Of a stretch of 51,534 nucleotides of DNA, positions 40,681 through 49,415 are shown one piece after another. This stretch comes from JAOAPY01 sp041492185. Lineage in GTDB: Bacteria > Acidobacteriota > Blastocatellia > Pyrinomonadales > Pyrinomonadaceae. The stretch is from positions 1 through 51,534 of the forward strand of contig JBGPWL010000026.1 of assembly GCA_041492185.1 (NCBI GenBank), read 5' to 3'. The position numbers and the translations under genes are program-made. The notes beneath the pieces are model-generated. The model was not told where the DNA came from, did no database searches, and worked only from the letters and a program-made list of their open reading frames with translations. Positions within the stretch are counted from its first letter, which is position 1. Every line of letters begins with the position of its first letter.

Positions 40681-41043
40681 TCAGCCGGGTCGTGATCTTG
40701 CTTGTTTCGCCCGCTCGACTTCTCGATTCATCTTGCCGGCTATCATCAAGGCAATCATTTTGTAGTCGCCCATGAATGACCACAGCGGATGTTGGAAGGT
40801 CGCCGGTTTGTTCTTCTCGATAAAGAAGTGAGCCATCCAAACGCAGCCGTAACCCGGAATCAGTCCCAGAGGAAACAACCACCATCTCCCCGTCGCGATG
40901 AAATAAATGACGGTGGCTATGCCGGCGGTCGTGCCGAGCAAATGCAACAGGCGCGTGGCCCGGTTGCTGTGCTCGATGACGTAGAAGGGCCAGAACTGGG
41001 AGAACGAATTGAATCTTTCGGGCATTAATTTGTAGCGAGACAT
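40681..41043 (-). CDS. DUF962 (Mpo1-like) membrane protein
   Basis: A 120-residue protein with the DUF962 pattern: Y-V-I-E-H-S-N-R and LLHLLGT, then two hydrophobic segments, GYGCVWMAHFFIEKNKP and FQHPLWSFMGDYKM. In the yeast homologue Mpo1, histidines of these blocks bind iron for fatty-acid alpha-oxidation; the same His positions appear here. The ATG at 41043 (MSRYKLMPERF) has a GGAGAAG ribosome binding site that comes from the adjacent CTCTCCC repeat. An upstream extension reads through that repeat and is unlikely to be real. Confidence 0.85.
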   Translation of the reverse strand: MSRYKLMPERFNSFSQFWPFYVIEHSNRATRLLHLLGTTAGIATVIYFIATGRWWLFPLGLIPGYGCVWMAHFFIEKNKPATFQHPLWSFMGDYKMIALMIAGKMNREVERAKQARSRPG

Positions 41044-41048
41044 CGTCT

Positions 41049-41144
41049 CTTCTCCCTCTCCCTTTGGGAGAGGGCAGGGAGAGGGCTTGTCTACGTCAAG
41101 CTTTGCACCCTCCCCTAACCCCTCCCAAAGGGAGGGGAAGAAAT
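41049..41144. repeat. CTCTCCC-family inverted repeat element upstream of DUF962
   Basis: ccctctccc-ttt-gggagaggg followed by a second gggagaggg arm (left half), then cctcccctaacccctccc-aaa-gggagggg (right half). It resembles the elements at 2363-2448 and 6398-6516. It covers the gap between the DUF962 and aldo/keto reductase genes and supplies the DUF962 ribosome binding site. Confidence 0.8.
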
Positions 41145-41168
41145 CCGACACAGACCAAAAAGCCTGTG

Positions 41169-42278
41169 CTACTCAGTAAACACTCTCATGAAATCTTCCG
41201 GCTTAACAGGAGCGACGCGCGCGAGTTGCAGATTTTCGTCCACGTGCTCGCGCCGGCTCATGCCCACCAGCGCGGTCGTAATGCCTGGCGTCGAGCGCAC
41301 GAACTGAATGCCTGTCTGCGCGTCAGTAGCGAGCGATCCCAACGGCTCGCGAATCGTTTCCGGCAACCCTCGGGCAACGCGTCCCTGCAAAATCGAAGCA
41401 CTGGCAACTACGCTGATTCCGAGCGCTTCCGCTGCTTCAAGCAACGAAACCTGCTCGCCCTCCAAAAACTGATTCAATAACACGAACGCTTCCGGCATCG
41501 CGAGATTAAACGGCAACTGAACGAAACAAAAGCTGTGCGACTCGCCGGCAACTTCGCGCGCGAGTTTGGTCATCTGCTCGAGCGAATGATAATCGCGCGA
41601 GTCAGGCGTGACGCGAAAACCGTTCCAGGTTGCGACGCCGTACATTTTGATCTTTCCATCAGCGACATTCTTTTCGAGCAATTCAAATGCGGCACGCAGC
41701 CTCGTGTCAAACTCGGCGCGCGAGACAACGCTGAGTTGCGATTCCGGATTGTGAATGTAATAGACGTCGATGCATGAAAGATTCAGGTTGCGACGCGACT
41801 GGTCTAACTGGTTCTGCAAGTACGCCGGCGTCATGCAATGGCTGCCACCGGCGATGTCCGCAAAGGTCGCAATGCCGGGGCGGACGAAGGTCTCTTCAAC
41901 GTAAGCCCGCATGTCCGCCGGTGGCGCGCCATCGAAAGGAAGATAGCCGCCCTTTGTGCAAACAAGAATTTCTTCGCGAGCGAATCCGCAATCATTGATT
42001 AACCCACCCAACGCTTTGCCAACCGATCGTTCGCTTCGTTGAAAACGATAGTTCGCCGCGGTGTCAATGACGTTCACGCCGAGCCCAACCGCGTGCACGA
42101 TCGAATCCGTGTAACCTCTATCGGTTACTTCGTCGGCGTTGCCGAGATAGGTGCCGATGCCGACCGACGACAGCCATAGATTTTGTTCCAGGCGGAAGTG
42201 ATTCGCGGCAGCGTGATCCGTGAAGCGGTCGCGATAGTGGGTCGTTCCTTCGAGTGTGGCGTAACCTTCAATTTGCAT
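41169..42278 (-). CDS. Aldo/keto reductase
   Basis: A 369-residue member of the aldo/keto reductase superfamily. The catalytic Asp and Tyr are in VIDTAANYRFQRSE, Lys in VCTKGGY, and His in YYIHNPES. The NADPH site is in the C-terminal GMSRREHVDENLQL region. The chain is longer than many relatives because of an insert between the Lys and His motifs. Substrate is unknown; no linked pathway genes are visible. It shares its strand with the DUF962 gene, separated by a repeat. Confidence 0.88.
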   Translation of the reverse strand: MQIEGYATLEGTTHYRDRFTDHAAANHFRLEQNLWLSSVGIGTYLGNADEVTDRGYTDSIVHAVGLGVNVIDTAANYRFQRSERSVGKALGGLINDCGFAREEILVCTKGGYLPFDGAPPADMRAYVEETFVRPGIATFADIAGGSHCMTPAYLQNQLDQSRRNLNLSCIDVYYIHNPESQLSVVSRAEFDTRLRAAFELLEKNVADGKIKMYGVATWNGFRVTPDSRDYHSLEQMTKLAREVAGESHSFCFVQLPFNLAMPEAFVLLNQFLEGEQVSLLEAAEALGISVVASASILQGRVARGLPETIREPLGSLATDAQTGIQFVRSTPGITTALVGMSRREHVDENLQLARVAPVKPEDFMRVFTE

Positions 42279-42434
42279 GATGTGAATCTAAGCTGAAGTG
42301 ATGCGAGGTGAGACTATACCCGCCCACGGTCAGTCGCCGCAACCCGGTTTTATTGCTTGCGCTTGAGTGTGGTAGCTTCTAGCTTTGTCAGCTATCGAAA
42401 TCTCGGTGAAGTCAGATGAAACTTGAGGGGACCA

Positions 42435-42758
42435 ATGAATTACTTCGTCGATTGGCATGAGCGCACGGGAGTGAACGAGGAAAAGTTTTACAAGGCCACG
42501 CTCTGGCAGGGCGAGCACGTGATGGTTGGTTTGAATTGTCTCGAGTCGAATCAAACGCAGAGCGTGCACGCGCATCAGGGGGCGGACAAGATCTATTTTG
42601 TTCTCGAAGGCCGCGGCAGGTTTACCGTGGGCGATGAAGAACGCGAGGCAAGCACTGGAATGTTAGTGTTGGCGCCGGCTGGTGTGCCTCATGGAGTTAC
42701 GAATACGGGCGCTGAGCGACTTTCACTTTTGGTGGCGATTGCTCCGGGAATCAAATGA
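42435..42758 (+). CDS. Cupin-domain protein
   Basis: A 107-residue single-domain cupin. The metal-binding motif Q-S-V-H-A-H-Q-G-A-D-K-I-Y-F and the second motif GVPHGVTNTG are present. An AGGGG ribosome binding site precedes the ATG at 42435; the frame opens earlier at TTG (42423), which is less likely. The last bases overlap the decarboxylase start (ATGA), so the two genes are coupled. A role as a metal-dependent partner or regulator of the decarboxylase is possible but speculative. Confidence 0.85.
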   Translation: MNYFVDWHERTGVNEEKFYKATLWQGEHVMVGLNCLESNQTQSVHAHQGADKIYFVLEGRGRFTVGDEEREASTGMLVLAPAGVPHGVTNTGAERLSLLVAIAPGIK

Positions 42759-44269
42759 CGGAAGACGAGAGAATAAAAGGAAACGTGCGCCAATCGTCTT
42801 TGGATATTTCCGACGAAGCGATGAATCAACTGTCGTCGCAGGTCACAGCGTTGGTTACGGACTATTTCGCGCGCGTTTCCGACCTTCCGGTTTTTCCTGA
42901 AACCTCAGGTGGCGATATGGTTCGCCGGCTCGGTTCGGAGCTTCCCCATGAAGGCGAGCCGATCGAGAAGTTGCTCAACGACTGCCGCGCGATCATTGAC
43001 GGGAGCCGGCACAACGGTCATCCGCGTTTCTTTGCTTACGTTGCATCGCCCTCGACTCCGGCCGGCGCGTTTGCGGATCTTATAGCGTCGGCGCTGAATC
43101 CGAGCGTCACATCGTGGCGGTCAGGTCCCGCGGCCACGGAAGTCGAACTAATGGTTGTGCGCTGGCTCGGCTCTTTGATCGGTTACAGCGATAGCGCCCA
43201 CGGCTTGCTGACCAGCGGCGGCTCGATGGCTAACTTGATCGGGTTGTTGATTGCGCATCGCGCGAAATCAGACAGAAACGCGTCGCGTGAGGGTCTGTGG
43301 AACACCGGCGCGCCGATGACGATCTATGCTTCCGATCAGATTCATATGTCGATCCCAAAAGCGGCTGACGTTCTCGGTCTTGGTCGCAACCAGGTTCGCA
43401 CAGTCGAATCGGACAAATACTTTCGGATGAACGTAGAGAGATTGCGCGAGACCATCGAGAGCGATCAGAAGAAAGGGCTGAAACCGTTTTGCGTTGTTGC
43501 GAGCGCCGGAACGGTGAACACCGGCGCAGTCGATCCATTCGCTGAAATTGCCGATGCGGCAAAGGAGTATGGCCTCTGGTTTCACATCGATGGCGCTTAC
43601 GGCGCGCTCGGTGCTCTGGATCAGCGCAAGCGATCATTGTTTACCGGAATTGAGCGCGCAGATTCTGTATCGCTCGATCCGCACAAGTGGCTGTACACGC
43701 CAGTAGATTCCGGGTGTCTCTTGTTTCGTGACGACGCAGTTGCGCGCGCAGCGTTCTCGGCGAATGAAGCCGACTACGTAAAGGTTCACGGCCACGCCGG
43801 AGACGAAGCGTTTGCTTTCTGGGATTACGGCATTGAACTGTCGCGACGTTTTCGCGCGCTGAAGATCTGGATGACACTGCGCTACTACGGCGTGCGCCGC
43901 ATCGCAGAGGCAATCAGCGAAGATATTGCGCTGGCTGAGTATATGCAGGAGCGCGTGCAGGCGTCGGAAGATTTCGAATTGCTGGCGCCGGTCGAATTGA
44001 GTATTTGCTGCTTTCGCTACGTGCCGCGCGAGATGCGCAAGAAATTGAATGCAATTGCCGGCAGCGATCTCGTTCGACTCAACGCGGAGTTGGATCAGTT
44101 GAATATGCGGATCATGGACAGAGTGCAGCGTGGCGGCGAGGCGTATCTTTCGAACGCAACGGTTAATAACAAATTTGCGTTGCGCGCGTGCATCATTAAC
44201 TTTCGCACGACGCGCGGCGATATTGATAAGACACTGGAAGTGGTGCGCGAGGCCGCACGAGAGGAATAG
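42755..44269 (+). CDS. Group II PLP-dependent decarboxylase
   Basis: A 504-residue PLP enzyme of the aromatic-L-amino-acid/glutamate decarboxylase family. Lys311 in SLDPHKWLYTP binds PLP, HIDGAYG carries the cofactor Asp, and TSGGSMANL and HPRFFAYVASPSTP are family blocks. Substrate preference cannot be read from sequence; aromatic amino acids are typical for this group. Its ATG overlaps the cupin stop. After the stop comes a repeat-rich region at 44270-44440. Confidence 0.9.
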   Translation: MTEDERIKGNVRQSSLDISDEAMNQLSSQVTALVTDYFARVSDLPVFPETSGGDMVRRLGSELPHEGEPIEKLLNDCRAIIDGSRHNGHPRFFAYVASPSTPAGAFADLIASALNPSVTSWRSGPAATEVELMVVRWLGSLIGYSDSAHGLLTSGGSMANLIGLLIAHRAKSDRNASREGLWNTGAPMTIYASDQIHMSIPKAADVLGLGRNQVRTVESDKYFRMNVERLRETIESDQKKGLKPFCVVASAGTVNTGAVDPFAEIADAAKEYGLWFHIDGAYGALGALDQRKRSLFTGIERADSVSLDPHKWLYTPVDSGCLLFRDDAVARAAFSANEADYVKVHGHAGDEAFAFWDYGIELSRRFRALKIWMTLRYYGVRRIAEAISEDIALAEYMQERVQASEDFELLAPVELSICCFRYVPREMRKKLNAIAGSDLVRLNAELDQLNMRIMDRVQRGGEAYLSNATVNNKFALRACIINFRTTRGDIDKTLEVVREAAREE

Positions 44270-44440
44270 CCACAGAGGCACAGAGACACAGAGAAGCAAG
44301 ACAGGAGGCAGGAGACAGGAGGCAGGAGGCAGGGGCAGGAAGCAGAAAGACAGGAAGCAGAAAGACAGGAAGCAGAGGATTCCTTGCGTGCGGAGGTCAG
44401 TTCTCCGCAGGTTGCCTACTCATTCTCTGTGCCTCTGTGG
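44270..44440. repeat. Inverted-repeat element with purine-rich tandem core
   Basis: The ends are a perfect 17-bp inverted repeat, ccacagaggcacagaga (44270-44286) and tctctgtgcctctgtgg (44424-44440). Between them are tandem purine-rich repeats (caggaggcaggaga types, then about three copies of a 15-nt unit with gacaggaagcagaaa). It begins directly after the decarboxylase stop codon and precedes the IMPase-like start by 21 bases. Confidence 0.85.
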
Positions 44441-44461
44441 CTAATTCTTGGGCCAGTCCCG

Positions 44462-45325
44462 ATGACGATGGAACCTGAGACTCGATCCTACGGTCATGAA
44501 CTGCGCGTAGCTTTGGAACTCGCGCGCCAGGCTGGCGCTCTAATCATCGATCTTTACGAGGGCCCGCTCGACATCGAGCAGAAGTATGAATTCGATCTTA
44601 ATGAACCGGTAACACAAGCCGACAAGATCGCCAACGATCTGATCGTGCACGCGATCCACAGAGAGTTTCCTGACGACGGCGTACTTGCTGAAGAATCAAT
44701 TGATACAGATCGCCGGTTAGCAAAGAGTCGTGTCTGGATGATCGATCCGCTCGACGGCACCAGCGGCTTCATCGATGGCAACGGAGATTTTGCCGTGCAG
44801 ATCGGTCTCGCCGAGGACGGCGACTGCGTGCTCGGGGTCGTCTATCAACCTTTGACCGGTGTGTTGTATCGGGCCGTCCGGCATCAGGGCACATGGATCG
44901 AGCGCGATGCTCAAGCACCAGAGCGAGCGTTCGTCTCCGATCGAAGTGAGATTTCACAGATGTGTTTGGCGGCGAGCCGCTCGCATCGCAGCCCGCGCAT
45001 GGATCGAGTGGTCAAAGCATTTGGTGTAAAGCAGGAAATCCGCCGTGGCTCAGTCGGCATTAAGGTCGGCCTGATCGTCGAGCAGCAGTGCGATCTGTAC
45101 GTGCATCTTTCGCCGCGCACGAAGCAGTGGGACACCTGCGCGCCGCAAGTAATTCTCAAGGAAGCAGGCGGCACATTCACGGATCTTTTCGGCCAGCCCA
45201 TTCGCTATAATTCACCGGAACTGCAGCACCTCAATGGGCTCGTTGCTACTAATGGCGTCGCGCACGATCAGGTCATTCGAACCCTGGCGCCGTTGCTGGC
45301 GGAGTTCGGACGCGAGGCGGTTTAG
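44462..45325 (+). CDS. Inositol monophosphatase/CysQ-like phosphatase
   Basis: A 287-residue member of the Li+-sensitive phosphatase family. Motifs: NEPVTQADKIAND, the Glu-Glu of VLAEES, the metal-binding DPLDGTSGF, and WDTCAPQVILKEAGG. It may act on inositol phosphate, 3'-phosphoadenosine 5'-phosphate (as CysQ) or related substrates. The ATG at 44462 (MTMEPETR) fits the family; translation from earlier in-frame codons would run through the repeat element. It precedes the histidine kinase gene by 74 bases. Confidence 0.88.
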   Translation: MTMEPETRSYGHELRVALELARQAGALIIDLYEGPLDIEQKYEFDLNEPVTQADKIANDLIVHAIHREFPDDGVLAEESIDTDRRLAKSRVWMIDPLDGTSGFIDGNGDFAVQIGLAEDGDCVLGVVYQPLTGVLYRAVRHQGTWIERDAQAPERAFVSDRSEISQMCLAASRSHRSPRMDRVVKAFGVKQEIRRGSVGIKVGLIVEQQCDLYVHLSPRTKQWDTCAPQVILKEAGGTFTDLFGQPIRYNSPELQHLNGLVATNGVAHDQVIRTLAPLLAEFGREAV

Positions 45326-45399
45326 GGTTGTCAGGTCTGTGCCGCCGCCCTCGATTAGAGTAATATCTCTCCCAGCCCAAAGTCTCAGGAGAAGGTGCG

Positions 45400-47298
45400 T
45401 TGCTGATCCGACCAAAACCCTTTCTCACGTTTTTGCTCCTCTGTGTCGCGCCTCTGCTTGTCCTCAGTCTTATTAACCTTCGCAACGGATCAAAAACGAC
45501 GGAACAGTTAGTGCGCCGCGATCTCGAAGATGAGTTAACAAACGTGACACAAAACTTCGAATCGCTGCTGCGCGAGCGACAGGATGAATTGATCGCTTTA
45601 GCGCGCTCTCATGCGATGCGTGATTACGTGCGCGCGGCGACCACGCGCTCACCAGCTTCGGCAACCCAGTCGCGCGGCTCGACTTCACCAGACGCCGACG
45701 AAGTACCGGAAGAGGTGAAGAGAGAAACGCTCTTCGTGCTGAGCGCCCAACGGTTCCACGACAGCATAGCCTGCGTAGATCCCAGCGGGCGACTGATGTT
45801 CACTGCCGAGCCCCGGCTGGCAAAATCAGAAGGTAGCTCGGTAACGTTTCGCACAAAGGATTTGCTTCCCGGTTTAACTCAACCTGACCCGCGCGTCTGG
45901 ACTGCTGCGGAGCAAACGGCGATTTGTTCGATCGTTACGGGAGGATCATTCGGCGAAGCGCTGCGATGCAGTGTTCCTGTTTTTGCCGAAAGGGATGATT
46001 CCAAAGGGCCGCGTGCGGCGCTGGTGGCCGACCTGTCGCTTGACTCACTGTTCTCCGAAGCGGCGCGAGGTTGGGAGGGCTTACTGGCGGACGGCGGCGC
46101 AACGACCGCGGCAACGCGACAGGTGATCGTACTGGATACTTCAGGAAGAATCGTCTATCACGCGAACCCCGCGCTTGAGCATCAATTGATCGGCGGCTCG
46201 ATGCCGTATTTCTCGTCTGTTGCCGGCGCGATGACCCTGGGTCAGAGCGGCTGGACATTCTACGAATCTTCGGCCGGCGATCGCTGGCTGGCTGTCTTCG
46301 CTCAATTTAAGTCGGTGAATCTTTCGCTGGCTGTGGCGCGCAACTATTCGTTTGTGTCGCATGCTCCGCGAGTGTATCTGTGGACCGGCATCGTTCTTTC
46401 GATCCTGATCGGATCGGTAGCGGCATTTTTGTTGGCCGTCCTTTACCAGCGGAAGATGAAGAGCATCGAGCGTGTAAGCGCAGGCGTGGCGGCGATCGCC
46501 GGAGGAAATCTCGATCAGCAATTGCAGGTGCGCTCGCGTGACGACATGCGGCTCGTGGCCGACAGCGTCAATCTGATGACCGAACGAATGCGCGAACAAA
46601 TAGCGCGCGAAGCGGAAAGCCGCCAGTTTGAAGCATTCGTCAAACTGTCAGCCATGCTCACGCACGATCTGAAGAATGCGATCGAAGGGCTGTCACTGAT
46701 GGTGAATAATATGGAACGGCATTTCGATAATCCGGAGTTTCGCGCTGACGCGATGAAGGCGCTCACGAGCGCCACGGATAAACTGCGAGCGCTGGTCGCC
46801 AGGTTGAGCAATCCGGTACACACGCTGAGCGGAGAATTCAGGCGGCCCCGGCCCACCGATCTCGTGCCGATGATGAAACGCGTCCTCGATCACATTGCCA
46901 AACCGTTGCGGGGCACGCACCAAATCGATGCGCGGCTCCCGGGTCGGCTGTTTGCTCTGGCGGACGGCGAGCGCATTGAAAAAGTGATGGAAAACCTGGT
47001 GCTGAACGCAGTGGAAGCGATGTCGGGCAAAAGCGGAAAACTCACAGTCGAAGCGGGAAGTGTGGATCGACATAAGGTCTTTTTCAGAGTAACAGACACC
47101 GGCGAGGGTATGAGCGAGGAGTTCATCAAGAAGCGACTCTTTCGTCCGTTTGTTACGCGCAAGAAAAACGGAGTTGGCCTGGGGCTCTACACTTGTCGCG
47201 AGGTGGTTAGGGCCAATGGCGGCGTGATTGAAGTCGAATCGATCAAAGGGTCTGGAACAACATTTCGCGTCGTGTTAGCATCGGCAGAGAACAGATAA
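45400..47298 (+). CDS. PrsK-like membrane sensor histidine kinase
   Basis: A 632-residue sensor kinase starting at TTG (45400), with AGGAG eight bases upstream. It has a first membrane span (FLTFLLLCVAPLLVLSLINL), a large extracytoplasmic sensor of Cache-like appearance, a second span (VYLWTGIVLSILIGSVAAFL), a HAMP linker, the phospho-acceptor His422 in MLTHDLKNAIEG, and an HATPase with ENLVLNAVEAMSG, TDTGEGMSEEF and VGLGLYTCREVV. The H-D-L-K-N form is characteristic of the PrsK/XrtA-linked kinases. The cognate regulator follows 129 bases downstream. Confidence 0.88.
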   Translation: MLIRPKPFLTFLLLCVAPLLVLSLINLRNGSKTTEQLVRRDLEDELTNVTQNFESLLRERQDELIALARSHAMRDYVRAATTRSPASATQSRGSTSPDADEVPEEVKRETLFVLSAQRFHDSIACVDPSGRLMFTAEPRLAKSEGSSVTFRTKDLLPGLTQPDPRVWTAAEQTAICSIVTGGSFGEALRCSVPVFAERDDSKGPRAALVADLSLDSLFSEAARGWEGLLADGGATTAATRQVIVLDTSGRIVYHANPALEHQLIGGSMPYFSSVAGAMTLGQSGWTFYESSAGDRWLAVFAQFKSVNLSLAVARNYSFVSHAPRVYLWTGIVLSILIGSVAAFLLAVLYQRKMKSIERVSAGVAAIAGGNLDQQLQVRSRDDMRLVADSVNLMTERMREQIAREAESRQFEAFVKLSAMLTHDLKNAIEGLSLMVNNMERHFDNPEFRADAMKALTSATDKLRALVARLSNPVHTLSGEFRRPRPTDLVPMMKRVLDHIAKPLRGTHQIDARLPGRLFALADGERIEKVMENLVLNAVEAMSGKSGKLTVEAGSVDRHKVFFRVTDTGEGMSEEFIKKRLFRPFVTRKKNGVGLGLYTCREVVRANGGVIEVESIKGSGTTFRVVLASAENR

Positions 47299-47427
47299 AG
47301 TGACGAGCTAAATGCGGTCCACGATCTTGTCTGGTGGCGCGTCGATAATTCTCCCGGCAAAATGGCCCAGAACCAAACAGCGGTCGTTATCCGCTGTGCT
47401 GCCAAGCGTGACATGCGTTAAGTGACA

Positions 47428-48807
47428 ATGAGCGATCGAGCAGAAACAAAAGGAACCGTGCTGGTAGTCGAGGACGATGAGGCCGTGCGTCGCGGACTTT
47501 TTTGGGCGCTTAAGGCGGATTATCGCGTGCTGGAGGCGTCGTCTCGCGATGAGGCCATCGAATTACTCCAGCGCGAACGCATCGACGTCGTTTTGAGCGA
47601 CCTGCATCTGCCCCCGCACACGGACGATATGTCCGAAGGCCTGGCGATCGTCGATGCGGCCCGCCGCGAGCGGCCGCCGGTGCCGGTCGTGGTGATCACT
47701 GGCACTGATTCAATGGATGCTGCGCGCGAAACGGTAAAGCGCGGCGCCTACGGATTCTTTCAAAAACCGGTCGCGACGGATGAGGTGCTGCACATCGTTC
47801 GCCAGGCAGTACGCGTGCGCCGGCTCGAGCAGGAGATTGTCCAACTGCGCGACGAGCTGGCGGCGACCAGAGGTTTCAGTCATCTGATCGGCGCGAGCAC
47901 GTCGCTCGAAAAGACGATCAAGCAGGCGCGCGCCGTGGCCGCAACCAGCGCGACCGTCTTGCTCATCGGCGAAAACGGCACCGGCAAAGAGATGCTGGCG
48001 CGCGCCATTCATGAAGAGAGCGCGCGGGCCGGCGGCCCATTCGTTGCCGTCAGTTGCGCCGCGCTGCCTGAGTCGCTGATCGAATCAGAGTTGTTTGGCC
48101 ACGAGAAGGGTGCATTCACGTCGGCAATACAAATGCGCAAAGGACGTTTCGAACTGGCCGACGGGGGCACGCTGCTGCTTGACGAGATTGGCGAGCTCAC
48201 GCCGGCGGTGCAGGTGAAACTCTTGCGCGTTTTGCAGGAGCGAGCGTTCGAGCGCGTAGGCGGAACGAAAACTCTCACGGTGGACATTCGCTTGATCGCC
48301 GCCAGCAACAGCGATCTGGAAAAGGAAGTGGAGGCCGGCACTTTCCGCCGCGATCTCTTCTATCGCCTCAATGTCGTGCCGTTGGTGTTGCCGCCGTTGC
48401 GCGAGCGGCAGGAAGACATTCCCGTCCTGGCGGCCCACTTTGCGGCCAAGGCGGCCGAGAAACACGCTCGGCCAAAGCCGGAACTCGATCCCGTTTTGCT
48501 TGAAGCGCTGCACGATTACGAGTGGCCGGGAAACGTTCGAGAATTGGAAAACCTGATCGAGCGGTTGGCGGTGCTGAGTAGTGGCACAACGCTGGGACTG
48601 GAATTCCTGCCCGAGAAAATGTTGCGCGTGCTGCCCGACACGAGCACCGCGGACGAGACTACGCTCGAGGGCGCAGCCACTTCATTGAAGCGCCGCATGA
48701 TCGTAAGCGCGCTGCAAAGCGAAGGCGGTAACAAAGTGGCCGCCGCGAAACGATTGGGAATCAGTCGTTCGTATCTGCACCGGCTGATTAATGAGTTTGG
48801 ACTTTAG
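47428..48807 (+). CDS. PrsR-like sigma-54-dependent response regulator
   Basis: A 459-residue NtrC-type regulator. The receiver has the phospho-acceptor Asp58 (VVLSDLHLP), TGTD and the Lys of FQKPV. The AAA+ domain has Walker A GENGTGKE and LLLDEIGELTP. The sigma-54 contact loop reads GAFTSA (228-233) rather than the usual GAFTGA. A Fis-type helix-turn-helix closes the protein (KRLGISRSYLHRLINEFGL). In XrtA systems such regulators activate exopolysaccharide genes, but none are in this window. The ATG at 47428 is taken; a GTG lies six bases upstream. Confidence 0.88.
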   Translation: MSDRAETKGTVLVVEDDEAVRRGLFWALKADYRVLEASSRDEAIELLQRERIDVVLSDLHLPPHTDDMSEGLAIVDAARRERPPVPVVVITGTDSMDAARETVKRGAYGFFQKPVATDEVLHIVRQAVRVRRLEQEIVQLRDELAATRGFSHLIGASTSLEKTIKQARAVAATSATVLLIGENGTGKEMLARAIHEESARAGGPFVAVSCAALPESLIESELFGHEKGAFTSAIQMRKGRFELADGGTLLLDEIGELTPAVQVKLLRVLQERAFERVGGTKTLTVDIRLIAASNSDLEKEVEAGTFRRDLFYRLNVVPLVLPPLRERQEDIPVLAAHFAAKAAEKHARPKPELDPVLLEALHDYEWPGNVRELENLIERLAVLSSGTTLGLEFLPEKMLRVLPDTSTADETTLEGAATSLKRRMIVSALQSEGGNKVAAAKRLGISRSYLHRLINEFGL

Positions 48808-48823
48808 GTAATAGGGAGCTTTG

Positions 48824-49084
48824 ATGCCGGTTATCTCCACCTTCTTTGGAATCGTTATTCGAATGTATTTCGGCGATCATCCTCCCCCTCACTTTCACGC
48901 CGAGTATCAGGGCGAAAAGGCCACGTTTAACTTCCGTGGAGAAGTTCAAGCTGGTAGCATTTCTTCGAAGACCGCTCAGAGGCTGATTCGAGAGTGGGCC
49001 CAGCTGCACCGATTGGAGCTTGTCGTAAACTGGAAGAGAATTGAACAGGGACAGCCTCTGAACAGAATCAAACCGTTAGATTGA
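48824..49084 (+). CDS. DUF4160 family protein
   Basis: An 86-residue protein matching DUF4160 end to end: FFGIVIRMYFGDHPPPHFHA, EWAQLHRLELVVNWKRIEQG and a closing P-L-x-x-I-x-P-L-D. Function is unknown. An AGGGAG ribosome binding site precedes the ATG at 48824, 16 bases after the response-regulator stop. It is followed by a DUF2442 gene only eight bases later, a pairing found in many genomes that has been suggested to act as a toxin-antitoxin-like module. Confidence 0.85.
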   Translation: MPVISTFFGIVIRMYFGDHPPPHFHAEYQGEKATFNFRGEVQAGSISSKTAQRLIREWAQLHRLELVVNWKRIEQGQPLNRIKPLD

Positions 49085-49092
49085 GGAGACTC

Positions 49093-49392
49093 ATGAGCTA
49101 TCTGCCGCAGGTCATTAAAGCGAAGTACGTAAGCGGGTTTGTCATTGCAACGCGCTTTGATGATGGAACCGAAAAGCATCTAGACATATCTCAGTGGTTT
49201 AGAGGTCCCGTATTCAAGGCACTGAAAGATTCCAAATTCTTCAAGAAGTTTTTCATAGAAGCCGGAACTTTGGCGTGGCCGAACGGTGTGGATATCGCTC
49301 CCGAAGCGCTATATGAAGCTACGGACGCAAGGACAACGAACAAGAAGAGTAAGCGCGTGATCCGACAGCCAGCTTCCTCGGATTCTACATAA
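49093..49392 (+). CDS. DUF2442 family protein
   Basis: A 99-residue protein with the DUF2442 pattern: V-I-A-T-R-F-D-D-G-T-E-K-H-L-D-I-S, FKALKDSKFFKKFFIEAGTL and WPNGVDIAPEALYE. The C-terminal 20 residues are a lysine/arginine/serine-rich tail that the family usually lacks. A GAGGAG sequence precedes the ATG at 49093. It is probably co-transcribed and perhaps co-folded with the DUF4160 protein. Confidence 0.85.
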   Translation: MSYLPQVIKAKYVSGFVIATRFDDGTEKHLDISQWFRGPVFKALKDSKFFKKFFIEAGTLAWPNGVDIAPEALYEATDARTTNKKSKRVIRQPASSDST

Positions 49393-49415
49393 TCGGGAGC
49401 CCTTGTTCGCGCTGC

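Noticed and set aside
40681..41151. Longer form of the DUF962 protein starting near 41151
   Set aside because: The additional 36 residues are translated from the CTCTCCC repeat and do not match DUF962. A ribosome binding site supports 41043.
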